DNA of 22,711 bases from Utricularia gibba (lineage: Eukaryota > Streptophyta > Magnoliopsida > Lamiales > Lentibulariaceae): NCBI GenBank assembly GCA_002189035.1, contig NEEC01000465.1, positions 1 through 22,711 of the forward strand, read 5' to 3'. The notes beneath the pieces were generated by a model. The model was not told the DNA's origin. It saw only the letters and a program-made list of their open reading frames with translations, and searched no databases. Numbering within the stretch: the first letter of the stretch is position 1; every line of letters begins with the position of its first letter. A program made the position numbers and the translations under genes. Shown here piece after piece: positions 1 to 8,927 of this stretch.

Positions 1-1031
1 TGCGCCACAAAGTGGCCACCACGTTCGCGACGATGCGACTTGTAACACCAGAATCGACGCGATTGTGATTTTCGGCTTGCAAAACATCTGCGTTTTTTGG
101 TGATGTGAAATATGGGTTTTCGAGGCGATCTTTGCACATGCTTAGGGTGTGTCCCTACCGAAGCCTCATGGTTTCCTCGCACACCGTTCGGCATCTCGTC
201 GATATCCTGAAGACCGTGATGAGTCACGCTGCGCCCGGAATACCGTTTCGAAGCTCGTTCCGAGCCGGTCATCTTCCGTTTGAAAGCTTCTTCGTCCGAA
301 GGATGCATCAGAGCTCGAATTATCGCCTTCTATTAGCCTTCAGATGCGCCACAAAGTGGCCACCACGTTCGCGACGATGCGACTTGAACACCAAAATCGA
401 CGCGATTGTGATTTTCGGCTTGCAAAACATCTGCGTTTTTTCGGGTGATGTGAAATATGGGTTTTCGAGGCGATCTTTGCACATGCTTAGGTGTGTCCCT
501 ACCCGAAGCCTCATGTTTCCTCGCACACCGTTCGGCATCTCGTCGATATCCTGAAGACCGTGATGAGTCACGCTGCGCCCGGCATACCTTTCGAAGCTCG
601 TTCCGAGCCGGTCATCTTCCGTGTTTAAAGCTTCTTCGTCCGAGGATGCATCAGAGCTCGAATTATCGCCTTCTATTAGCCTTCAGATGCGCCACAAAGT
701 GGCCACCACGTTCGCCGACGATGCGACTTTGAACACCAAAATCGACGTGTGATTTTCGGCTTGCAAAACATCTGCGTTTTTTCGGGTGATGTGAAATATG
801 GGTTTTCGAGGCGATCTTTGCACATGCTTAGGTGTGTCCCTACCCGAAGCCTCATGGTTTCCTCGCACACCGTTCGGCATCTCGTCGATATCCTGAAGAC
901 CGTGATGAGTCACGCTGCGCCCGGAATACCGTTTCGAAGCTCGTTCCGAGCCGGTCATCTTCCGTGTTGAAAAGCTCTTCGTCCGAGGATGCATCAGAGC
1001 TCGAATTATCGCCTTCTATTAGCCTTCAGAT

Positions 1032-1049
1032 GTGCCACAAAGTGGCCAC
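1032..1049. repeat. Bulged inverted repeat at monomer start (copy 4 shown; recurs in each copy)
   Basis: GTGCCAC and GTGGCCAC are separated by AAA. They can pair as a 7-bp stem with one bulged C, and the right arm is itself the 8-bp palindrome GTGGCCAC. When offset 3 is C instead of T, one T-A pair of the stem becomes a C/A mismatch, so the left-hand subfamily would have a weaker stem. Whether the structure forms in DNA or in a transcript is unknown. A short dyad like this may be coincidental. Confidence 0.5.
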
Positions 1050-1122
1050 CACGTTCGCGACGATGCGACTTGGAACACCAAAATCGACGTGATTGTAATT
1101 TTCGGCTTGCAAAACATCTGCG

Positions 1123-1128
1123 TTTTTT
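1123..1128 (+). other. T-run indel hot spot (copy 4 shown; recurs)
   Basis: The six-T run followed by CGGG varies more than almost any other place. Copies show five to seven Ts, and the following CGGG is often shortened (for example GGG at 2165-2167 and GG at 115-116 and 3883-3884). Either replication slippage or long-read homopolymer error would give this pattern. A T6 run could stop RNA polymerase III, but no Pol III promoter is apparent. Confidence 0.6.
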
Positions 1129-1153
1129 CGGGTGATGTGAAATATGGGTTTTC

Positions 1154-1199
1154 GAGGCGATCTTTGCACATGCTTAGGGTGTGTCCCTACCGAAGCCTC
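1154..1199. repeat. Nested dyad: GAGGC...GCCTC around TAGGG-TGTGT-CCCTA (copy 4 shown; recurs)
   Basis: The outer arms GAGGC (1154-1158) and GCCTC (1195-1199) are perfect complements. They enclose inner arms TAGGG (1175-1179) and CCCTA (1185-1189) around a TGTGT loop. The inner left arm with its preceding T reads TTAGGG, the same as a telomere unit, but it is present only once and not in tandem. The inner stem is broken in a few copies that lose one G (copies 2, 3, 29 and 40, AGGTGTG) or one C (copies 30, 54 and 58, GTCCTAC). The hairpin potential is visible in the sequence; a function is not. Confidence 0.55.
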
Positions 1200-1246
1200 A
1201 TGGTTTCCTCGCACACCGTTCGGCATCTCGTCGATATCCTGAAGAC

Positions 1247-1260
1247 CGTGATGAGTCACG
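1247..1260. repeat. Perfect 5-bp dyad CGTGA-TGAG-TCACG (copy 4 shown; recurs)
   Basis: The 14-base motif CGTGATGAGTCACG has perfectly complementary arms and a four-base centre. I see it unchanged in copy after copy, including the strongly rearranged ones such as 53, 54 and 57. It lies in the least variable part of the monomer. Confidence 0.6.
1252..1258. promoter_or_regulatory. TGAGTCA core, bZIP (AP-1/GCN4-like) candidate site, once per monomer
   Basis: TGAGTCA is the established core recognised by AP-1/GCN4-type bZIP proteins, and the same core is known in plant storage-protein promoters. It is embedded in the dyad at 1247-1260 and repeated about 66 times at ~345-bp spacing. A seven-base match is weak evidence of binding. 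What stands out is its constancy across copies. No nearby gene exists for it to regulate, so a promoter role is not claimed. Confidence 0.25.
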
Positions 1261-3447
1261 CTGCGCCCGGAATACCGTTTCGAAGCTCGTTCCGAGCCGG
1301 TCATCTTCCGTGTTGAAAGCTTCTTCGTCCGAGGATGCATCAGAGCTCGAATTATCGCCTTCTATTAGCCTTCAGATGCGCCACAAAGTGGCCACCACGT
1401 TCGCGACGATGCGACTTGGAACACCAGAATCGACGCGATTGTGATTTTCGGCTTGCAAAACATCTGCGTTTTTTCGGGTGATGTGAAATATGGGTTTCGA
1501 GGCGATCTTTGCACATGCTTAGGGTGTGTCCCTACCCGAAGCCTCATGGTTTCCTCGCACACCGTTCGGCATCTCGTCGATATCCTGAAGACCGTGATGA
1601 GTCACGCTGCGCCCGAATACCGTTTCGAAGCTCGTTCCGAGCCGGTCATCTTCCGTGTTAAAGCTTCTTCGTCCGAGGATGCATCAGAGCTCGAATTATC
1701 GCCTTCTATTAGCCTTCAGATGTGCCACAAAGTGGCCACCACGTTCGCGACGATGCGACTTGGAACACCAAAATCGACGTGATTGTAATTTTCGGCTTGC
1801 AAAACATCTGCGTTTTTTCGGGTGATGTGAAATATGGGTTTTCGAGGCGATCTTTGCACATGCTTAGGGTGTGTCCCTACCGAAGCCTCATGGTTTCCTC
1901 GCACACCGTTCGGCATCTCGTCGATATCCTGAAGACCGTGATGAGTCACGCTGCGCCCGGAATACCGTTTCGAAGCTCGTTCCGAGCCGGTCATCTTCCG
2001 TGTTTAAAGCTTCTTCGTCCGAGGATGCATCAGAGCTCGAATTATCGCCTTCTATTAGCCTTCAGATGCGCCACAAAGTGGCCACCACGTTCGCGACGAT
2101 GCGACTTGGAACACCAAAATCGACGCGATTGTAATTTTCGGCTTGCAAAACATCTGCGTTTTTTGGGTGATGTGAAATATGGGTTTTCGAGGCGATCTTT
2201 GCACATGCTTAGGGTGTGTCCCTACCCGAAGCCTCATGGTTTCCTCGCACACCGTTCGGCATCTCGTCGATATCCTGAAGACCGTGATGAGTCACGCTGC
2301 GCCCGGAATACCGTTTCGAAGCTCGTTCCGAGCCGGTCATCTTCCGTGTTGAAAGCTTCTTCGTCCGAGGATGCATCAGAGCTCGAATTATCGCCTTCTA
2401 TTAGCCTTCAGATGCGCCACAAAGTGGCCACCACGTTCGCGACGATGCGACTTGAACACCAGAATCGACGCGATTGTGATTTTCGGCTTGCAAAACATCT
2501 GCGTTTTTTCGGGTGATGTGAAATATGGGTTTTCGAGGCGATCTTTGCACATGCTTAGGGTGTGTCCCTACCGAAGCCTCATGGTTTCCTCGCACACCGT
2601 TCGGCATCTCGTCGATATCCTGAAGACCGTGATGAGTCACGCTGCGCCCGGAATACCGTTTCGAAGCTCGTTCCGAGCCGGTCATCTTCCGTGTTGAAAG
2701 CTTCTTCGTCCGAGGATGCATCAGAGCTCGAATTATCGCCTTCTATTAGCCTTCAGATGTGCCACAAAGTGGCCACCACGTTCGCGACGATGCGACTTGG
2801 AACACCAAAATCGACGCGATTGTGATTTTCGGCTTGCAAAACATCTGCGTTTTTTCGGGTGATGTGAAATATGGGTTTTCGAGGCGATCTTTGCACATGC
2901 TTAGGGTGTGTCCCTACCGAAGCCTCATGGTTTCCTCGCACACCGTTCGGCATCTCGTCGATATCCTGAAGACCGTGATGAGTCACGCTGCGCCCGGAAT
3001 ACCGTTTCGAAGCTCGTTCCGAGCCGGTCATCTTCCGTGTTGAAGCTTCTTCGTCCGAGGATGCATCAGAGCTCGAATTATCGCCTTATATTAGCCTTCA
3101 GATGTGCCACAAAGTGGCCACCACGTTCGCGACGATGCGACTTGGAACACCAAAATCGACGCGATTGTGATTTTCGGCTTGCAAAACATCTGCGTTTTTT
3201 CGGGTGATGTGAAAATATGGGTTTTCGAGGCGATCTTTGCACATGCTAGGGTGTGTCCCTACCCGAAGCCTCATGGTTTCCTCGCACACCGTTCGGCATC
3301 TCGTCGATATCCTGAAGACCGTGATGAGTCACGCTGCGCCCGGAATACCGTTTCGAAGCTCGTTCCGAGCCGGTCATCTTCCGTGTTGAAAGCTTCTTCG
3401 TCCGGATGCATCAGAGCTCGAATTATCGCCTTCTATTAGCCTTCAGA

Positions 3448-3785
3448 TGCGCCACAAAGTGGCCACCACGTTCGCGACGATGCGACTTAACACCAGAATC
3501 GACGTTTGATTTTCGGCTTGCAAAACATCTGCGTTTTTTCGGGTGATGTGAAATATGGGTTTTCGAGGCGATCTTTGCACATGCTTAGGGTGTGTCCCTA
3601 CCGAAGCCTCATGGTTTCCTCGCACACCGTTCGGCATCTCGTCGATATCCTGAAGACCGTGATGAGTCACGCTGCGCCCGGAATACCGTTTCGAAGCTCG
3701 TTCCGAGCCGGTCATCTTCCGTGTTGAAGCTTCTTCGTCGAGGATGCATCAGAGCTCGAATTATCGCCTTATATTAGCCTTCAGA
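3448..3785 (+). repeat. Short monomer (copy 11, 338 bp)
   Basis: This copy lacks eight bases relative to the reference. The losses are scattered: CTTAAC instead of CTTGGAAC, ACGTTTGATT in place of the offset 60-67 segment, GTTGAAGC, and CGTCGAGG instead of CGTCCGAGG. It carries the left-block markers C at offset 3 and G in CCAGAATCG. Several independent small deletions, rather than one event, account for its length. Confidence 0.85.
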
Positions 3786-6700
3786 TGTGCCACAAAGTGG
3801 CCACCACGTTCGCGACGATGCGACTTGAACACCAAAATCGACGCGATTGTGATTTTCGGCTTGCAAAACATCTGCGTTTTTTGGTGATGTGAAATATGGG
3901 TTTTCGAGGCGATCTTTGCACATGCTTAGGGTGTGTCCCTACCCGAAGCCTCATGGTTTCCTCGCACACCGTTCGGCATCTCGTCGATATCCTGAAAGAC
4001 CGTGATGAGTCACGCTGCGCCCGGAATACCGTTTCGAAGCTCGTTCCGAGCCGGTCATCTTCCGTGTTTGAAAGCTTCTTCGTCCGAGGATGCATAAGAG
4101 CTCGAATTATCGCCTTATATTAGCCTTCAGATGTGCCACAAAAAGTGGCCACCACGTTCGCGACGATGCGACTTGAACACCAAAATCGACGTGATTGTAA
4201 TTTTCGGCTTGCAAAACATCTGCGTTTTTTCGGGTGATGTGAAATATGGGTTTTCGAGGCGATCTTTGCACATGCTTAGGGTGTGTCCCTACCCGAAGCC
4301 TCATGGTTTCCTCGCACACCGTTCGGCATCTCGTCGATATCCTGAAGACCGTGATGAGTCACGCTGCGCCCGGAATACCGTTTCGAAGCTCGTTCCGAGC
4401 CGGTCATCTTCCGTGTTGAAGCTTCTTCGTCCGAGGATGCATCAGAGCTCGAATTATCGCCTTATATTAGCCTTCAGATGTGCCACAAAGTGGCCACCAC
4501 GTTCGCGACGATGCGACTTGAACACCAAAATCGACGCGATTGTGATTTTCGGCTTGCAAAACATCTGCGTTTTTTCGGGTGATGTGAAATATGGGTTTTC
4601 GAGGCGATCTTTGCACATGCTTAGGGTGTGTCCCTACCGAAGCCTCATGGTTTCCTCGCACACGTTCGGCATCTCGTCGATATCCTGAAGACCGTGATGA
4701 GTCACGCTGCGCCCGGAATACCGTTTCGAAGCTCGTTCCGAGGTCATCTTCCGTGTTGAAGCTTCTTCGTCCGAGGATGCATCAGAGCTCGAATTATCGC
4801 CTTCTATTAGCCTTCAGATGTGCCACAAAGTGGCCACCACGTTCGCGACGATGCGACTTGGAACACCAAAATCGACGCGATTGTGATTTTCGGCTTGCAA
4901 AACATCTGCGTTTTTTGGGTGATGTGAAATATGGGTTTTCGAGGCGATCTTTGCACATGCTTAGGGTGTGTCCCTACCCGAAGCCTCATGGTTCCTCGCA
5001 CACCGTTCGGCATCTCGTCGATATCCTGAAGACCGTGATGAGTCACGCTGCGCCCGGAATACCGTTTCGAAGCTCGTTCCGAGCCGGTCATCTTCCGTGT
5101 TGAAAGCTTCTTCGTCCGAGGATGCATCAGAGCTCGAATTATCGCCTTCTATTAGCCTTCAGATGTGCCACAAAGTGGCCACCACGTTCGCGACGATGCG
5201 ACTTGAACACCAAGAATCGACGCGATTGTGATTTTCGGCTTGCAAAACATCTGCGTTTTTCGGTGATGTGAAATATGGGTTTTCGAGGCGATCTTTGCAC
5301 ATGCTTAGGGTGTGTCCCTACCGAAGCCTCATGGTTTCCTCGCACACCGTTCGGCATCTCGTCGATATCCTGAAGACCGTGATGAGTCACGCTGCGCCCG
5401 GAATACCGTTTCGAAGCTCGTTCCGAGCCGGTCATCTTCCGTGTTGAAAGCTTCTTCGTCGAGGATGCATCAGAGCTCGAATTATCGCCTTATATTAGCC
5501 TTCAGATGTGCCACAAAGTGGCCACCACGTTCGCGACGATGCGACTTGGAACACAAAATCGACGTGATTGTAATTTTCGGCTTGCAAAACATCTGCGTTT
5601 TTGGGTGATGTGAAATATGGGTTTTCGAGGCGATCTTTGCACATGCTTAGGGTGTGTCCCTACCCGAAGCCTCATGGTTTCCTCGCACACCGTTCGGCAT
5701 CTCGTCGATATCCTGAAGACCGTGATGAGTCACGCTGCGCCCCAATACCTTTTCGAAGCTCGTTCCGAGCCGGTCATCTTCCGTGTTTAAAGCTTCTTCG
5801 TCCGAGGATGCATCAGAGCTCGAATTATCGCCTTATTAGCCTTCAGATGTGCCACAAAGTGGCCACCACGTTCGCGACGATGCGACTTGAACACCAAAAT
5901 CGACGCGATTGTAATTTTCGGCTTGCAAAACATCTGCGTTTTTTTGGGTGATGTGAAATATGGGTTTTCGAGGCGATCTTTGCACATGCTTAGGGTGTGT
6001 CCCTACCCGAAGCCTCATGGTTTCCTCGCACACCGTTCGGCATCTCGTCGATATCCTGAAGACCGTGATGAGTCACGCTGCGGAATACCGTTTCGAAGCT
6101 CGTTCCGAGCCGGTCATCTTCGTGTTGAAAGCTTCTTCGTCCGAGGATGCATCAGAGCTCGAATTATCGCCTTCTATTAGCCTTCAGATGTGCCACAAAG
6201 TGGCCACCACGTTCGCGACGATGCGACTTGAACACCAAAATCGACGCGATTGTGATTTTCGGCTTGCAAAACATCTGCGTTTTTTTCGGGTGATGTGAAA
6301 TATGGGTTTTCGGCGATCTTTGCACATGCTTAGGGTGTGTCCCTACCCGAAGCCTCATGGTTTCCTCGCACACTTCGGCATCTCGTCGATATCCTGAAGA
6401 CCGTGATGAGTCACGCTGCGCCCGGAATACCGTTTTCGAAGCTCGTTCCGAGCCGGTCATCTTCCGTGTTTAAAGCTTCTTCGTCCGAGGATGCATCAGA
6501 GCTCGAATTATCGCCTTCTATTAGCCTTCAGATGCGCCACAAAGTGGCCCACGTTCGCGACGATGCGACTTGGAACACAAATCGACGATTGTAATTTTCG
6601 GCTTGCAAAACATCTGCGTTTTTTGGGTGATGTGAAATATGGGTTTTCGAGGGCGATCTTTGCACATGCTTAGGGTGTGTCCCTACCCGAAGCCTCATGG

Positions 6701-8588
6701 TTTCCTCGCACACCGTTCGCATCTCGTCGATATCCTGAAGACCGTGATGAGTCACGCTGCGCCCGGAATACCGTTTCGAAGCTCGTTCCGAGCCGGTCAT
6801 CTTCCGTGTTGAAGCTTCTTCGTCCGAGGATGCATCAGAGCTCGAATTATCGCCTTCTATTAGCCTTCAGATGTGCCACAAAGTGGCCACCACGTTCGCG
6901 ACGATGCGACTTGAACACCAAAATCGACGCGATTGTAATTTTCGGCTTGCAAAACATCTGCGTTTTTTCGGGTGATGTGAAATATGGGTTTTCGAGGCGA
7001 TCTTTGCACATGCTTAGGGTGTGTCCCTACCGAAGCCTCATGGTTTCCTCGCACACCGTTCGGCATCTCGTCGATATCCTGAAGACCGTGATGAGTCACG
7101 CTGCGCCCGGAATACCGTTTCGAAGCTCGTTCCGAGCCGGTCATCTTCCGTGTTGAAGCTTCTTCGTCCGAGGATGCAGAGCTCGAATTATCGCCTTCTA
7201 TTAGCCTTCAGATGTGCCACAAAGTGGCCACGTTCGCGACGATGCGACTTGGAACACCAAAATCGACGTGATTGTAATTTTCGGCTTGCAAAACATCTGC
7301 GTTTTTTCGGGTGATGTGAAATATGGGTTTTCGAGGCGATCTTTGCACATGCTTAGGGTGTGTCCCTACCCGAAGCCTCATGGTTTCCTCGCACACCGTT
7401 CGGCATCTCGTCGATCCTGAAGACCGTGATGAGTCACGCTGCGCCCGGAATACCGTTTCGAAGCTCGTTCCGAGCCGGTCATCTTCCGTGTTTAAAGCTT
7501 CTTCGTCCGAGGATGCATCAGAGCTCGAATTATCGCCTTATATTAGCCTTCAGATGTGCCACAAAGTGGCCACCACGTTCGCGACGATGCGACTTGGAAC
7601 AAAATCGACGCGATTGTAATTTTCGGCTTGCAAAACATCTGCGTTTTTTCGGGTGATGTGAAATATGGGTTTTCGAGGCGATCTTTGCACATGCTTAGGG
7701 TGTGTCCCTACCCGAAGCCTCATGGTTTCCTCGCACACCGTTCGGCATCTCGTCGATATCCTGAAGACCGTGATGAGTCACGCTGCGCCCGGCATACCGT
7801 TTCGAAGCTCGTTCCGAGCCGGTCATCTTCCGTGTTTAAAGCTTCTTCGTCCGAGGATGCATCAGAGCTCGAATTATCGCCTTCTATTAGCCTTCAGATG
7901 CGCCACAAAGTGGCCACCACGTTCGCGACGATGCGACTTGAACACCAAAATCGACGCGATTGTGATTTTCGGCTTGCAAAACATCTGCGTTTTTCGGGTG
8001 ATGTGAAATATGGGTTTTCGAGGCGATCTTTGCACATGCTTAGGGTGTGTCCCTACCGAAGCCTCATGGTTTCCTCGCACACCGTTCGGCATCTCGTCGA
8101 TATCCTGAAGACCGTGATGAGTCACGCTGCGCCCGGAATACCGTTTCGAAGCTCGTTCCGAGCCGGTCATCTTCCGTGTTGAATGCTTCTTCGTCCGAGG
8201 ATGCATCAGAGCTCGAATTATCGCCTTCTATTAGCCTTCAGATGCGCCACAAAGTGGCCACCACGTTCGCGACGATGCGACTTGAACACCAAAATCGACG
8301 CGATTGTGATTTTCGGCTTGCAAAACATCTGCGTTTTTTCGGGTGATGTGAAATATGGGTTTTCGAGGCGATCTTTGCACATGCTTAGGGTGTGTCCCTA
8401 CCCGAAGCCTCATGGTTTCCTCGCACACCGTTCGGCATCTCGTCGATATCCTGAAGACCGTGATGAGTCACGCTGCGCCCGGAATACCGTTTCGAAGCTC
8501 GTTCCGAGCCGGTCATCTTCCGTGTTGAATGCTTCTTCGTCCGAGGATGCATAAGAGCTCGAATTATCGCCTTCTATTAGCCTTCAGA

Positions 8589-8927
8589 TGTGCCACAAAG
8601 TGGCCACCACGTTCGCGACGATGCGACTTGGTAAAATCGATGATTGTAATTTTCGGCTTGCAAAACATCTGCGTTTTTTCGGGTGATGTGAAATATGGGT
8701 TTTCGAGGCGATCTTTGCACATGCTTAGGGTGTGTCCCTACCGAAGCCTCATGGTTTCCTCGCACACCGTTCGGCATCTCGTCGATATCCTGAAGACCGT
8801 GATGAGTCACGCTGCGCCCGGAATACCTTTTCGAAGCTCGTTCCGAGCCGGTCATCTTCCGTGTTTAAAGCTTCTTCGTCCGAGGATGCATCAGAGCTCG
8901 AATTATCGCCTTCTATTAGCCTTCAGA
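8589..8927 (+). repeat. Monomer with disrupted offset 43-62 segment (copy 26, 339 bp)
   Basis: The usual CTTGGAACACCAAAATCGAC is reduced to CTTGGTAAAATCGA, removing most of GAACACC, and the following segment reads TGATTGTAATT. The rest of the copy is ordinary, apart from TACCTTTTCG in place of TACCGTTTCG at 8825-8834, a change also seen in copy 17 (5746-5755). The shared variant suggests copies 17 and 26 are related by exchange or that the site is error-prone. Confidence 0.8.

Larger units (their letters stand above)
1031..1376 (+). repeat. Reference monomer (copy 4, 346 bp)
   Basis: This copy carries no private indel and serves as a coordinate reference. GC is about 51% by hand count. Variable offsets are: 3 (T or C, a CpG/TpG site), 43-44 (GG or G), 51 (A or G), 60 (T, C or lost), 67 (A or G), 93-98 (T run), 160-162 (C2 or C3), 241 (A or C), 281-290 (GTTGAAAGC and relatives), 311 (C or A) and 332 (C or A). 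The segment from about offset 200 (GATATCC) to 235 (GCTGCG) is nearly invariant between copies. The length is about twice a typical nucleosomal repeat. I see no convincing internal half-repeat, so it does not look like a recent dimer of a ~173-bp unit. Starts and ends are arbitrary because the array is continuous. Confidence 0.95.
1..5506 (+). repeat. Left-hand subfamily-rich block (copies 1-16)
   Basis: This stretch is enriched in variants that are rare elsewhere. C at offset 3 (TGCGCC rather than TGTGCC) occurs in copies 1, 2, 3, 5, 7, 8 and 11 here, and only in six of the remaining 50 copies (20, 24, 25, 45, 60, 63). G at offset 51 (CCAGAATCG, or CAAGAATCG in copy 16) occurs in copies 1, 5, 8, 11 and 16 and nowhere else in the window. 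Copies 9, 11, 12, 13 and 16 also share CTTATATTAG in place of CTTCTATTAG. The pattern suggests local amplification and exchange among related copies. The right limit given is approximate because the change is gradual. Confidence 0.7.

Noticed and set aside
1174-1189. Interstitial telomeric repeat (TTAGGG)
   Set aside because: It is a single hexamer per monomer and not in tandem. It is reported only as part of a dyad.
1240-1276. Hammerhead ribozyme-like core (CTGAAGA ... GGAATA, and GTGATGA)
   Set aside because: CTGAAGA matches the CUGANGA core, but the second core element reads GAAT instead of GAAA and the bases between do not form a proper stem II. GTGATGA has G in place of the required first C. 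Catalysis is not supported.
1276-1288. Pol III B-box-like GTTTCGAAGCT
   Set aside because: It matches about 9 of 11 positions of GGTTCGAANCC, but no A box is seen at suitable spacing upstream, and the match is driven by the TTCGAA palindrome. No tRNA or SINE structure is present.
1031-1376. CENP-B box
   Set aside because: I compared each TTCG in the monomer, and each CCCG for the other strand, with the minimal pattern nTTCGnnnnAnnCGGGn. The closest, CTTCGTCCGAGGATGC, lacks the CGGG part. No functional box is seen.
1031-1376. Internal half-repeat (two ~173-bp subunits)
   Set aside because: Comparing the two halves by eye shows only short scattered matches (CGTTC, TCGA, TTCGG), not an alignable duplication.
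1722-2516. A 264-codon open frame, and many similar 60-226-codon frames on both strands
   Set aside because: The same peptides recur in overlapping frames on both strands. Frames change with every one- or two-base indel, stops fall at the same monomer spot (for example TGA in GTGTTGA), and the typical monomer length of 346 is not a multiple of three. There is no ribosome-binding or splice context. These are by-products of the repeat.
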